The notes: generated from the letters alone by a model not told the origin. Shown: positions 28,896 through 40,012, counted from the first letter of the stretch. The stretch is DNA of 64,000 nucleotides from an uncultured Clostridia bacterium (GCA_944381215.1 CALWKF010000003.1:1-64000), one strand, 5' to 3'. Made by a program: numbers and translations.

Positions 28896-29666
28896 TTAGA
28901 AGTCAATGGTGGCGAGTAAACACGTCGTGCGCCTGGTTAGACTCGTGTAGGTAAGTAAGTTTACCGAATAGTTGTTTTCATCCGCCAGCACATCAAGGAG
29001 CCCCGTAATCTGCATACTTAATGTGTACACGTCAATCAGCGGGTGCTTCGCGGAATCGGGGTGGGTTAGGTCAATTCTGGTGGCGAGCGTCTCGGTGCGT
29101 TGCTCCCAAAGTAGGGCTAGTTGGCTTACTCGCACTAGGGCACTGCTCTCGGTAATTGTGCTACTATCGAGGTCGATTGAAAGCGCGTACAGCGTCTCAA
29201 TCGTCTGCTTGTAGTGGCTGTAAATGTTGCAGGCAATTTCGTACTCCTCGGTAGAGAGTTTATTTGTACTTAGGGCGGTCGTGGTAATGCTCGAGTACTG
29301 CGCCTCGATGTCCTGCGCCTTTAATTGCGAAATGACCGACACCGCATCCCGCTCCGAGAGATACAGCGAAAGCACGACATACCACCCCTCGTCCCGCTCG
29401 AGCACCAGCCCCGCGCCCCCACGCACGCGGTACTCATTAGCCTTCGCCTCGGCATCAGTGGCATTTTGCGCATCCGTATTTACATATACATAGTAATATG
29501 TCCGCGGGCTAAGGTCCGTTGGGCTAAAACACTTCACCAAGGCATATACTACACTAATAAGTATCGCTATGACGCCTAGAACAATCAGCAAAACGAGAGT
29601 AACTTTTCGCGCTCGTCCGTGCCTACTTAGAATTGATACCTCAAAATAAGGTTTTTTAGGTTGCAT
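28896..29666 (-). CDS. Membrane-anchored protein with SPOR-like segment
   Basis: 256 residues. A transmembrane helix (about 22-47) follows a basic N-terminus. Residues about 55-128 look like a SPOR fold: YYYVYVNTDAQN, then VRGGAGLVLERDEGWYVVLS and ERDAVSVISQLKAQ. SPOR domains bind denuded peptidoglycan and occur in sporulation and division proteins. The remainder is helical. The SPOR assignment is by eye and would need a profile search. Confidence 0.6.
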   Translation of the reverse strand: MQPKKPYFEVSILSRHGRARKVTLVLLIVLGVIAILISVVYALVKCFSPTDLSPRTYYYVYVNTDAQNATDAEAKANEYRVRGGAGLVLERDEGWYVVLSLYLSERDAVSVISQLKAQDIEAQYSSITTTALSTNKLSTEEYEIACNIYSHYKQTIETLYALSIDLDSSTITESSALVRVSQLALLWEQRTETLATRIDLTHPDSAKHPLIDVYTLSMQITGLLDVLADENNYSVNLLTYTSLTRRTTCLLATIDF

Positions 29667-29721
29667 ATTCTAGATTATGATAAAAAATTTCAAAATATTT
29701 CAAAAAAGTTGGCGCAAGGTG

Positions 29722-29832
29722 GTTACATTTTGAAAAAGTTGTGATAAAATATATATGTTTGTTTGAGAAAGCAAACTTTTTTAATAATCGTGCGACTTAA
29801 AATCAAAAGTTTGCATTAAAAGAGGTGATAGA
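29722..29832 (+). promoter_or_regulatory. groESL promoter and structured leader without CIRCE
   Basis: A plausible -35 GTTACA (29722-29727) and -10 TAAAAT (29745-29750) place the start near 29757. The leader then opens with an 8-bp hairpin (29757-29764 with 29769-29776, loop GAGA) followed by six T residues, a terminator-like or 5'-stabilising structure. GCAAACTTTT (29771-29780) can pair instead with AAAAGTTTGC (29805-29814), so the two folds exclude each other. No TTAGCACTC-N9-GAGTGCTAA element is present. Confidence 0.55.
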
Positions 29833-30117
29833 ATGAAAATTGAACCATTATTTGACAAAATCGTAATTAAACCTATTGAACCCGAGACCGTAACCGCGGG
29901 CGGAATCATCCTACCTAACAGCCAGGAAAAGCCCCAGATTGCCGAGGTAATTGCGGTAGGCAAGGGCGACATGGTCGACGGCAAGCAGACCGTTATGCAG
30001 GTGGCAGTTGGCGACAAAGTGCTGTACCCAAAGTACGCTGGTAGCGAGTTTAAATTCGACGGCCAGGAATACGTCATTATGTCCCAGAGCGATGTTTTAG
30101 GCAAAATCAAAGATTAA
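29833..30117 (+). CDS. groES: Co-chaperonin GroES
   Basis: A 94-residue cap protein of the GroEL chamber. It shows the N-terminal EPLFDKIVIKPI, a mobile loop (ETVTAGGIILPNSQEKP), the roof region and the C-terminal YVIMSQSDVLGKI. AGAGGTG precedes the start. In operon with groEL, 17 bp downstream. Confidence 0.98.
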   Translation: MKIEPLFDKIVIKPIEPETVTAGGIILPNSQEKPQIAEVIAVGKGDMVDGKQTVMQVAVGDKVLYPKYAGSEFKFDGQEYVIMSQSDVLGKIKD

Positions 30118-30128
30118 AAAGGAAGTGA

Positions 30129-31757
<1,629 letters not shown>

Positions 31758-32123
31758 CCTAGCATTAACAAGATAAAACACAAGTAAAACTAGATTAACT
31801 CTAAAACTACAAAATTAAATGCTGGAAAATAAACATAATATTAAATTACAAGATTGAGCATAAGCAACATAATTAAAAACTATTCTACAAATCAAAAAGC
31901 CTAGTACGAAAACTAGGCTTTTTTGTGTATTGAATCAAAAATAGTAAAAATGTGGAAAAAAATTCTAAAAAATTATCGAAAAATAATTAAAAAAATTAAA
32001 GAAAATTTTTGTTTATTAGAAGTTTAAAAAAGCCGAAGCAAAATGCCTCGACTTTTGTTTTTTAATGCATAGTACCTTATTTTTGCGGGAAAATAGCAAA
32101 ATTTTACGGTATTATGCACTATT
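31758..32123. other. Intergenic region after groEL
   Basis: 366 bp. It holds the groEL terminator (31895-31924), an imperfect second hairpin (about 32031-32053, AGCCGAAGC with GCCTCGACT) followed by T residues, and one TGCATAGTACC motif (32066-32076). No ORF is supported. Confidence 0.5.
31895..31925 (+). terminator. Intrinsic terminator of groESL
   Basis: AAAAGCCTAGT (31895-31905) pairs perfectly with ACTAGGCTTTT (31912-31922), followed by T residues. Confidence 0.85.
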
Positions 32124-32558
32124 TTAATCGATTTTTATTTTGTTGCAGGTGTCGCTAAAGGTTTGCATAGTACCGCCATTTAGGTCGAGATAGTAGCACC
32201 TGCCCGTGTATTCATTTTCAACTTCGCGAATAACATTAAACCCTTGAAAACTTGGGTCGACCTGTATAAGTAGGGAATTAAACGGCATCTCGCTGTGCTC
32301 CATTTGCTCTGGAAAGTGGAACTTTACCCAAACGCCAGTCTGCATTGCCTCAACAGTTAATTTGTGCATACTCACGCCGAAAGCGGGCATCTCGTTCGAG
32401 TCGTGAATCATCTCAATAAAGCCGTCTAAGATTTCGGTATACTCCTTAGAGTCCTTTTCAAAGGTTCGGCTCTTTCCGTCTTTATATACGGTGATTCGAT
32501 TACTGTTTGTAAAAAAGTCGTAAAGTCGATAATCTTGTAAAAAGTTGATTGTACCCAT
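32124..32558 (-). CDS. Hypothetical protein, 144 aa
   Basis: Not recognised. A soluble alpha/beta protein beginning MGTINFLQDYRLYDFF. It contains no cysteine pair or catalytic signature I can name. AGGAG precedes the ATG. An exact TGCATAGTACC motif lies inside its 3' part (32164) and another just after its stop (32066). Confidence 0.68.
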   Translation of the reverse strand: MGTINFLQDYRLYDFFTNSNRITVYKDGKSRTFEKDSKEYTEILDGFIEMIHDSNEMPAFGVSMHKLTVEAMQTGVWVKFHFPEQMEHSEMPFNSLLIQVDPSFQGFNVIREVENEYTGRCYYLDLNGGTMQTFSDTCNKIKID

Positions 32559-32728
32559 TTTTTCTCCTAAAACATTAATTTTTTTAATAAAAATTGCTAT
32601 TTTTTATAATTTTCATTAGTTTTTTAAATTTTCGATAGGCTATGTAAATTTTATTATTGACACTATTAAAAATTATATAAGATTATACCACAAATTTGGA
32701 AAAAATAAAAACTAATACGGCTACCTTA

Positions 32729-32757
32729 TTGACTTTTTCTCGGTTTATGGCTATACT
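32729..32757 (+). promoter_or_regulatory. Sigma-A promoter
   Basis: TTGACT (32729-32734), 17 bp, TATACT (32752-32757), driving the gene at 32788. Confidence 0.75.
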
Positions 32758-32787
32758 TATTTACCTAAATCGGGTTTGGAGGGAAAT

Positions 32788-33423
32788 ATGACCGAGGAAT
32801 ACAAGACAAAATATAATACGGCGCTTGAGAGAGTTTATGAGGCTTTTTCAAAGGGCGAAGACTTGGAAATTTTCAAAACGATTGCCACTTTTAAACAGGT
32901 TTGGGATGAGAATGCTGGTGAAAATCAGTTCTACCACACTCAAGATTACCGCGAAATAGCCTTAAAGCTTGGCAATTTGTTGCTTACGGGAAAAATGAAC
33001 GAGCTTGCTGATTACACCGACATTTTATCAATGGTCGCGAGTGATGTCTTAGTCCGTTCGCTAAAGAAAAGTAGCAAGTATTTGAGTGATGAGCAGTTTA
33101 AAAAATTGCAAGACTACATTCTAAATCTTTGTAACGACAATGACAAAATCGAGCTAGCGGAACTTTACCGCGCAGATTTCAAGAAAATTCAAGACAGCCT
33201 CTTAAAAACCAACGACACCGGTATCTTGTTGAAATTTTACGAAGCCTATCCCAATCGCGCCGATTTGCCCGAAATCTACCATCGTATTTATATGATTAAT
33301 TATAAGAATAATGGTAGCAAAAAAGTACGATTAGAGAGAGCAAAAAACTTTGCCCGTATTGAAGAATATTACAAAAAATATCGTGCAAAAGAGCAAGAAA
33401 TTTTTAATGAAAATCACCGCTAA
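32788..33423 (+). CDS. Hypothetical helical protein, 211 aa
   Basis: Not recognised. Almost entirely helical and charged, resembling a TPR-like solenoid (LGNLLLTGKMNELADYTDIL, LKNALARI-like spacing). No export signal. I moved the start from a TTG to the ATG at 32788 because GGAGGG lies 5 bp before it. A strong terminator follows. Confidence 0.7.
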   Translation: MTEEYKTKYNTALERVYEAFSKGEDLEIFKTIATFKQVWDENAGENQFYHTQDYREIALKLGNLLLTGKMNELADYTDILSMVASDVLVRSLKKSSKYLSDEQFKKLQDYILNLCNDNDKIELAELYRADFKKIQDSLLKTNDTGILLKFYEAYPNRADLPEIYHRIYMINYKNNGSKKVRLERAKNFARIEEYYKKYRAKEQEIFNENHR

Positions 33424-33492
33424 ACTCACATAATTGCTCATAAGACTTTTTAAATAAAATATAAAAAATTAGTAAAAATTCGATAAAATACA

Positions 33493-33556
33493 AAAAAAAT
33501 CGCAAAAAAACGCATTTTTTCACACCTTTTTACGTTTTTTTTTGCGATTTTTTATT
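33493..33556 (+). terminator. Intrinsic terminator
   Basis: An A-rich arm containing AAATCGCAAAAAAACG (up to 33512) pairs with a CGTTTTTTTT...GCGATTTTTT arm (33533-33553). It separates 33423 from the FkbM gene. Confidence 0.65.
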
Positions 33557-33647
33557 TTTGTTATATGGTCCTGTGGTTCCGCTTGAGTTTTTATTAATAT
33601 AAATATTTTTTGTGTCATTTGTTTTCTTATAGGAATATATTACTTCC

Positions 33648-34595
33648 ATGAATGAAATCGATAAAAAATTTTTTAGCCTAGCAGACTTTTTATCTAGGTT
33701 GACAGAAGATGAATTAAAGGGGTATATTTTGCATAAGTACTGCACTGCACCCCTGTGGTATCAGCAAAATTTGCAGGCATATTTTGAACGATTTGATTAC
33801 TGGGGACAAATCAATCTTGAAAAAGGGAATTTAGAGTATTTCGAATTAAAGGCGCACGACATAAAAACAGGCCTTTGTGATATCGTGTGGCTTTATCATA
33901 GGCTTGCCGATTACACGTCAAAGGCCCTTCTTTACGCAATTTTAAACAATTGGGTCAATGGCGACATTGCTACCCTAAAACGCACCGTGGACACCCGATT
34001 TCGCCACTATTTTGACCTCGATTTATTGCCGAGTATAAAAAATAAAGTGCTAGTCGACCTAGGGGCGTATGTTGGGGACACGGCACTCGATTTTATCGCG
34101 ACATACGGCACAAATTATAAAAAAATTTACTGCTACGAGATTACCGAGTCAATTTTTTACAAACTCGAAGAAAATCTAGCGCAATACGACAAAATATCTT
34201 GCCGATTAAAAGCAGTGGGGGACTCAGCAGGCTTTGTCGAGGTCAATCGCAACCCTACAGATATGTCCTCAAACCGCACCCACGAGAGTGGCGAGGGCGG
34301 AATCGAGCGCGTAACTTTGGACGAGGACATTAGTGAGCCCGTCGACCTAATTAAAATGGACATTGAGGGCGATGAGTTCGTGGCTCTACAAGGCGCGAAA
34401 AGGCATATTGCAAACGACCAGCCGATTCTGCTAATTTCTGTTTACCACCGCAATGCCGACCTGTGGGCATTGCCAAAACTGATTGCGTCCTTTAATCCAA
34501 ACTACCGCTATTATTTACGCAATTATGGTGGCTGTGTTTACCCAACCGAAATTGTCCTAATAGCCATCCCAAAACGCAAAAACAACAAAAAATAG
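33648..34595 (+). CDS. FkbM-family methyltransferase
   Basis: A 315-residue AdoMet-dependent methyltransferase. Residues 1-130 are a helical N-terminal part. The catalytic domain shows LVDLGAYVGDTALDF (near 138-152), YCYEITES, LIKMDIEGDEFVALQGA and ILLISVYHRNADLW, which define the FkbM family. Members often O-methylate sugars of glycans or antibiotics. No partner gene is adjacent, so the substrate is unknown. Confidence 0.9.
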   Translation: MNEIDKKFFSLADFLSRLTEDELKGYILHKYCTAPLWYQQNLQAYFERFDYWGQINLEKGNLEYFELKAHDIKTGLCDIVWLYHRLADYTSKALLYAILNNWVNGDIATLKRTVDTRFRHYFDLDLLPSIKNKVLVDLGAYVGDTALDFIATYGTNYKKIYCYEITESIFYKLEENLAQYDKISCRLKAVGDSAGFVEVNRNPTDMSSNRTHESGEGGIERVTLDEDISEPVDLIKMDIEGDEFVALQGAKRHIANDQPILLISVYHRNADLWALPKLIASFNPNYRYYLRNYGGCVYPTEIVLIAIPKRKNNKK

Positions 34596-34706
34596 TAAAA
34601 AAATCGATAAAAAACACAATTTTTTATAAAAAAATTGAATTTTTTGAAACTTTTTCTAAATTTTGAGATTTTATAGAAGGGCGAAAAATTTGCCAGTAAA
34701 AAGCAT

Positions 34707-34755
34707 AAAAAAAGTATAGTATTTGCACCAAAATTGCAAATTACTATACTTTTTT
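34707..34755. terminator. Bidirectional terminator between convergent genes
   Basis: AAAAAAGTATAGTATTTGCA pairs with TGCAAATTACTATACTTTTTT-type sequence (34733-34755) with one bulge. A/T runs on both sides let it act on both strands. Confidence 0.8.
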
Positions 34756-37042
34756 ATTTAACTTTCTTTTCAGCACGGCTAGAATGACAGACAAGATAAA
34801 TGACTTGAAATTTGTTCGCAATTTTGTCTAGCATGTCAAGGGCGCGCTGGGTCTTAGTGTCGTCGAGATTATTAAATGGGTCATCCATAATAATCGGTGG
34901 CATTTCGCCATTAAAAAGGGTCTTGGCAAGTGCCAGCCTCATGCACAACTCAATCACGTCGCGCCCGCCACTGCTGTAAAACTTGCTGTCTTTTTTCGCG
35001 CCACCTTGCTCAACTAATACATTTAGTGAAGTGTCAATGCTGATTTTGTCAAAATAATCGCCCACCAATTGCCTCGAATACTCACGGAACGCGTCGGCAA
35101 GGGGGGTGAGGTACCTGCTGGTCAGGTTTTCCTTCGCGGAGTTAAGGTAAAAGCGCGTCAGTTTTATCGTATTCAGTCGCTCTTCAAGCCCTGCAATTTT
35201 TTCGCGCAAGTCCTCCGCAGTCGCCATAAGGCTACCGATATTGCTAGCCCGTGTGGAAGCGGTCAAGAGCTTGGAGTTTAAAGTGCTGTTTAAGTTTACA
35301 ATCTCGTCCTTTTTGCGCTCCAAATCGCTGATTTTTTGCTGAATGCTAGCCACATCGCCGTCGGTTTTTCCCTGCGCCTTAAAGTCAATTTCTGCACCGA
35401 ACTCACGCACCTCGCGCTCTTTTTGCTCGAAATAAGCATTGACATTTTTCAGTTGCCCAAGGCGCGCCTGCAACTCTTGGTAGCAGTTCGAGTAGTTCGT
35501 TACATCGGGGAAAAATTGCAGATAAAATTCATTTAATTTCGCCCGATATTCCTGGCTCCTGCGCTCCATTTCTTGCTTCCTACTACTAGAATTTTTTAAC
35601 TCCGCGCGGTATTCGAGGAGTCTGCGACGATTGGTCTCGATATTGAAAATTGATTCGCGGTAGTTTATTGGGTCTTCGTTGTATTTGCGGACAAAATTAT
35701 CGATAATTTTTTTATTTTGTTCAAACTCCACCCGTGACTTTTCGATATTTGTGGTTGCCGTGATTTTTGCAGGTAAGTTATCTTTTTTTGTAGGCTTAGT
35801 GATTAAAAAACCGCCTATTCCCGCAAAAATAACACCTAAAACGATAAAAGTAATCAATAGGGGAGTGTTGGATAAAAATGCCACAAGCCCTACAATTATC
35901 AGTACAAGTGCCACCCCAAATGCTCCAAAACCTAAGTATTTTAGTCGTTTGTTTGGCGCGGTTTGTTCGTAGATATTTTGGGTAAGTCGCAGGCTGTTTT
36001 GCAAGGTATCTAGCGAGCTCGATAGAGTGTGAATTTTCTCCATTTCCTCTTGCGTCGGCACGCCGTTTTCGAAGTAAGTTTCCAGACTGCGAATATTTTG
36101 AGAAAGCGAGTTCGAGTCGATTTCGTCGATTTTGCTTTGGAAGGAATTCAGGCTCGTCTGCATCTCGAGCACGCGCTCCATGGTGCTCTTATTTGGCGGA
36201 CTTTGCTTGAAAAACGCAAGCAACTCATCACGACTCGCGGTGAGTTTGTCAAGTTCAGCTTTGAGGCTGTTGTAGCGTTTAATTTTTTCGTTCTGCACTT
36301 GCAGGTCGTTAAAGGCCTGCAACTCCTTGCGCGCCTCTATAATAATTTGGTTCAAAGCCTCGATTTTAGCCATATTTTCGGCGCACTCGGTGTTTATGGC
36401 GTTTGATTGCGCGCTGGCGGTCTTGCACTCCTCGATGTCATTTAAGGTCGACTCGAGCTCGCTCTTCAACTCGTTGAGTTTTCCGCCTTTTCCGCGCAAA
36501 TGCTCGATTTCGGTTTGTCGCTCTTTTAGTTTTTCGTCGATACTTGCGATACTGTCAAAATCGTTATTTTCGATTAGTTTGCCAAGACGCTCGCGGATGC
36601 TTTCCCCATCCGCATTTTCCGAAGCCCCGCGCTGTATAAACGTACTGCGCATAAAAGTGTCGGCATTGATTCCCAGCTTTTTCTCGACAAAGGTAGGGTC
36701 GTCAATTTTCGTGTTTTTAGCAGTGTCGTAAATGGTTACGCGGTCTTTTGAGGACTTATCTCCAAAAAAACGCTCAATTCGGTAGGTTTTACCCCCGATT
36801 TCGAACTCCAACCACCCGCCAAAAGCCCCCGATTGCCAAGGCGTGTATTTTGCACGCTCGTTTTCGTCGAGGTTCGCGCGCTTGGTGCTAGGCAGGCCAA
36901 AGAGCATCGCCTTTATAAAACTAGCAAAGGTCGACTTTCCCCAGCCGTTTTCCTCCAAAATTATATTGAGGTGGCCATTAAATTCGTACTCAAAGTGCTG
37001 TAATTTTCCGTAGTTTTCGATGTAACAACGCAGTAATTTCAT
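34754..37042 (-). CDS. SbcC/YhaN-like ATPase
   Basis: A 762-residue SMC/Rad50-like ATPase. Walker A is EENGWGKSTFASF (near 32-44), followed by long coiled coils. Two hydrophobic segments lie near 365-420 (GFGAFGVALVLIIVGLVAFL and the segment after it), an architecture typical of YhaN rather than SbcC. The C-terminal half-site has SSGGRDVIELCMRLALA and the Walker B IIMDDPFNNLDD. It overlaps the phosphoesterase gene by 4 bases, so they form a complex-encoding operon. A role in DNA-end or membrane-associated nucleic-acid processing is inferred. Confidence 0.9.
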   Translation of the reverse strand: MKLLRCYIENYGKLQHFEYEFNGHLNIILEENGWGKSTFASFIKAMLFGLPSTKRANLDENERAKYTPWQSGAFGGWLEFEIGGKTYRIERFFGDKSSKDRVTIYDTAKNTKIDDPTFVEKKLGINADTFMRSTFIQRGASENADGESIRERLGKLIENNDFDSIASIDEKLKERQTEIEHLRGKGGKLNELKSELESTLNDIEECKTASAQSNAINTECAENMAKIEALNQIIIEARKELQAFNDLQVQNEKIKRYNSLKAELDKLTASRDELLAFFKQSPPNKSTMERVLEMQTSLNSFQSKIDEIDSNSLSQNIRSLETYFENGVPTQEEMEKIHTLSSSLDTLQNSLRLTQNIYEQTAPNKRLKYLGFGAFGVALVLIIVGLVAFLSNTPLLITFIVLGVIFAGIGGFLITKPTKKDNLPAKITATTNIEKSRVEFEQNKKIIDNFVRKYNEDPINYRESIFNIETNRRRLLEYRAELKNSSSRKQEMERRSQEYRAKLNEFYLQFFPDVTNYSNCYQELQARLGQLKNVNAYFEQKEREVREFGAEIDFKAQGKTDGDVASIQQKISDLERKKDEIVNLNSTLNSKLLTASTRASNIGSLMATAEDLREKIAGLEERLNTIKLTRFYLNSAKENLTSRYLTPLADAFREYSRQLVGDYFDKISIDTSLNVLVEQGGAKKDSKFYSSGGRDVIELCMRLALAKTLFNGEMPPIIMDDPFNNLDDTKTQRALDMLDKIANKFQVIYLVCHSSRAEKKVK

Positions 37043-38109
37043 ACATCCACCTCCCGTCCAGCGAGGGCGTTGAGGCCCATGTTAATAACGCGCTCTTTCT
37101 CAGCATCATCAAGGTCGCTTTCCTCCACCATACGCACAAACTCGCCCGCAATAGAAATGTCGTTTCGGTAGGCATTGAGGTCGATTTGAAGTCGGCTGGA
37201 GTCACGCACTTGGAAGTAAAAGTAGCGCGTGTCAAACCACGACTCGATGAGGGAGAGCGACTTTTCAGTGTCTACTGTATACTCGCCAGTCAGTACAACC
37301 CGCACAAGCGAATCGGGCGACACGTCGAGCGTGTCGGAAATTTTATTTATAATTTCGCGCGTCGTGCGTAGGCCTGTGATGTCAACTGGCACTTCGTAGA
37401 GTGTCCGCCTTGCAAAAGGCACAAACTTACGCGTAAACTGGCCCTTGTTTATGTTGAGCAACACAAAGCCCTTTTCGCCACACTCGTCGAACCCGCGCCC
37501 CTCTAAACACCCGCAAAAGCAGTAGGTCGCGCGGTAGTCGAGCTTGCCCTCGCGGTACGAGTGAATGTGTCCAAGGGCTAGGTAGTCGATATTTTTGTTT
37601 TTTAGCATGTCGAGGTTTACGGTGTCGGGCTCGTTTATGTTGCTCCCATACTTGTCGAGCCCATGTAGGACTACGATATTAAAGGCATTTGGCGAAAGGT
37701 TGAGACTACGGTATAACTCCTCATTATCAGTGCCCAAGGTTGCGCCAGTTATGGTAACTTCGCCCAGATTAAACTTGGTCCACTTTGTGCCAAAGATGTG
37801 CAGGTTTTTGGGTAATTCACTCGAGAGTAGCATGCTGTTCTCGTCGTGATTGCCACATAGATAGTAGACCTCAACTGGGGCCTCGCGAATAGTGTCGAGT
37901 AAAAAGTTGCGAGTCTTTATGTCGCACTCGGCAGTGTCTAGTAGGTCACCCGCAATAATAATACCAGCCACCCCTTCGGTAATTGCGTAATTTACCATGC
38001 GAGAAAAGGTGGCGAGCAACTCCTCTTGACGCTTGCGAGCTTTCTCAGGACTTAGGTGTGTGCGCATGCTCGCGCCCAAGTGGATATCGCTACAATGAAT
38101 TAATTTCAT
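37039..38109 (-). CDS. SbcD/YhaO-like metallophosphoesterase
   Basis: A 356-residue Mre11-like nuclease subunit. The metal motifs are all present: HCSDIHLGA (5-13), IIAGDLLD, LCGNHDEN, VVLHGLD and ALGHIHSYREG. It is the partner of the downstream SbcC/YhaN-like ATPase, with start and stop overlapping as ATGA. The TetR gene lies 8 bp upstream in the same direction. Confidence 0.92.
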   Translation of the reverse strand: MKLIHCSDIHLGASMRTHLSPEKARKRQEELLATFSRMVNYAITEGVAGIIIAGDLLDTAECDIKTRNFLLDTIREAPVEVYYLCGNHDENSMLLSSELPKNLHIFGTKWTKFNLGEVTITGATLGTDNEELYRSLNLSPNAFNIVVLHGLDKYGSNINEPDTVNLDMLKNKNIDYLALGHIHSYREGKLDYRATYCFCGCLEGRGFDECGEKGFVLLNINKGQFTRKFVPFARRTLYEVPVDITGLRTTREIINKISDTLDVSPDSLVRVVLTGEYTVDTEKSLSLIESWFDTRYFYFQVRDSSRLQIDLNAYRNDISIAGEFVRMVEESDLDDAEKERVINMGLNALAGREVDV

Positions 38110-38117
38110 TTTCCCTC

Positions 38118-38741
38118 CTAGTAACTTTTGGGTAGGTTGTTCATAATTCCATTCATCACAAGGTCGACTTTTTTAATTAGCGAATCGCGAACCTCGGTTA
38201 ACGAAATTCGGTTGAGGCTCATCTCAATTAACGCGCTAAGTAGCAGACTAAAAAGTATCTCTCGACGCAGGTTAATTTGCTCGCGCAGTTCGTTCGTAAT
38301 TTCAATGCCTTGCAACACCAAGCACTCTTCAAGGTGCGTGGTTAAATTTGTGCCAAACTTGTCAAAAGCATTTAGAATCAAGTCTTGTACTTCGCACGAC
38401 ATATTATTGCTGATTTTTTCAAAAAGCCCTCGCTCAAAGGAACTAAGGTGAGTAAAGTAGTCGAAGATGTCGAGCAGGACAGACTTTACGTCCTTGGCCT
38501 TTTTATATATGTTCATTAGGTCTTGCTCCAAGTGGTCTTTGTATGTATTAATTACCGTTAGGTAGCAGTCCTCTTTGTCGTTAAAATATAGATAAAATGA
38601 CCCCCTAGAAATGTCTGCACGGTCGGCAATATCACGTACTGAAACCTCGGAATAATCGCGTGTCGCAAACTCGCGTGTTGCGGCCTTGATAATCAAGTTT
38701 TTGCGGTCAGTTTTAAGTTTTTCGAAATGTATTGTAGGCAT
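38118..38741 (-). CDS. TetR-family regulator of the YhaO/YhaN-like operon
   Basis: A 207-residue TetR protein with the N-terminal helix-turn-helix YSEVSVRDIADRADISRGSF and YLYFNDKEDCY. The start at 38741 is chosen because TAGGAGGAAAT precedes it; a longer frame to 38780 would include its own operator. It heads an operon with the two nuclease genes, so DNA-processing genes are under repressor control. The effector is unknown. Confidence 0.9.
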   Translation of the reverse strand: MPTIHFEKLKTDRKNLIIKAATREFATRDYSEVSVRDIADRADISRGSFYLYFNDKEDCYLTVINTYKDHLEQDLMNIYKKAKDVKSVLLDIFDYFTHLSSFERGLFEKISNNMSCEVQDLILNAFDKFGTNLTTHLEECLVLQGIEITNELREQINLRREILFSLLLSALIEMSLNRISLTEVRDSLIKKVDLVMNGIMNNLPKSY

Positions 38742-38769
38742 ATTTCCTCCTATATGTGTAGTGCTTAAA

Positions 38770-38808
38770 AGATATAACAATTATATCTAAAAATTAGACA
38801 CTTGTCCA
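38770..38808 (-). promoter_or_regulatory. Promoter and operator of the TetR-YhaO-YhaN operon
   Basis: On the minus strand TGGACA (38803-38808), 17 bp, TATAAT (38780-38785). The palindrome AGATATAA-CAA-TTATATCT (38770-38788) covers the -10 box and start site, the usual position for a TetR operator. Confidence 0.8.
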
Positions 38809-38842
38809 GTAAAAGTGCACGACTATTTAGTACTTTTTTGTA

Positions 38843-38871
38843 TTGACTTTTTTATGCTTTCATGGTAAAAT
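38843..38871 (+). promoter_or_regulatory. Divergent sigma-A promoter
   Basis: TTGACT (38843-38848), 17 bp, TAAAAT (38866-38871), leading into the gene at 38903. It is about 55 bp from the palindromic operator, so co-regulation is possible but not shown. Confidence 0.7.
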
Positions 38872-38902
38872 AACCGCAATAAACTACAAATGGAGAAGTA
38901 TC

Positions 38903-39952
38903 ATGACAGAAACCAAACAAATCACACAAAAATCACTATATGATTCCGCTCGTGAGGAGTATAGACAAAATGACTACTCGGCACGTTTTGAGGAGCTTTT
39001 GGACGCACTCGCAAGGGAAGGGTGGATGGAGTACACATTCGCTTTTAGAGACACCGAGCGCGTGGCAAAAAGAATTGCCGAAGTCGGCACCCCCAGGGCC
39101 ATGGTGGGAATTTTGAGTCGAGTTTGTAGCGACGTTTTTTCGAATGAAAAAAGTCGCGAGCTCGCAAAAATGCTGAGCGACAAAATTCTAAAAAGTCGTG
39201 ATGTAGAGGCGAACCTATTGTGCTTTAATTTAAACAAGAATTTATTTGCTGAAAATCTTGAAGTTTTAAACAACCCTAGCGACCCAGAAACATATAAAAA
39301 ATATATAGATGCTAAAATCGGCGTCATCTCTACGAACAGCGAAACAGAGGAGCTCGACCTTATTATCGGGCGTGTCGGCGATGTGGCCCTTGCACGCAAA
39401 TTTTTGAGCAAACTCAACACTTTCCCGATGTCAAAAGAGCAAAAGGCGATTATTTGGGAGCGTCAGGCCACCACTTTTGTCGAGGCGAACGAGCCGAATG
39501 AAAGTATTTGGTTTTTGCTAAAACGCCCCGACTACGTGCCTATGGATGCGTACTTTGATAAACTCGAACAACAAGTTCTGCTTTCTGGCAACGGCGACTA
39601 CAACCTTATGTTTTTAGCGAAGTATCCAAACATGAATTTCCGCGAACACGAAAAGGCTATTTTAAACAGTAACAGTGGTATCGCGATTCGCCAGTTCGCA
39701 GGCCTTTTTGGTGGTAGAGAGGAAAGTGCTGTGAAGGCGAAGGAGCGTGCGAACTTGCAGGGCTGTGCCGACGCTATTGCCAAGGCCGACAGCGAACGCT
39801 CCATTTATGCTTTTGCAATTCACTACGATCAGTATTCAGATATTGATTTAAGCGATGTTTTTGCGCGTTTGGCTAAGTCTGAAACTAAAAAATACCAAGA
39901 ATATGGTGCTCAAATGGGGCGTGATAACGAAATTACTAGATTAATGCAATAA
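38903..39952 (+). CDS. Hypothetical helical protein, 349 aa
   Basis: Not recognised. A helical, charged, cytoplasmic protein, probably a repeat solenoid. The start at 38903 (GGAGAAG upstream) is preferred over the longer frame at 38843, which would run through the promoter. It is divergent from the TetR gene. Confidence 0.72.
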   Translation: MTETKQITQKSLYDSAREEYRQNDYSARFEELLDALAREGWMEYTFAFRDTERVAKRIAEVGTPRAMVGILSRVCSDVFSNEKSRELAKMLSDKILKSRDVEANLLCFNLNKNLFAENLEVLNNPSDPETYKKYIDAKIGVISTNSETEELDLIIGRVGDVALARKFLSKLNTFPMSKEQKAIIWERQATTFVEANEPNESIWFLLKRPDYVPMDAYFDKLEQQVLLSGNGDYNLMFLAKYPNMNFREHEKAILNSNSGIAIRQFAGLFGGREESAVKAKERANLQGCADAIAKADSERSIYAFAIHYDQYSDIDLSDVFARLAKSETKKYQEYGAQMGRDNEITRLMQ

Positions 39953-40012
39953 ATCGCTTTTAATTTCTTTAATTTTTTGATACAATATTAAAAAAATAGA
40001 AAAGGGGTATCT

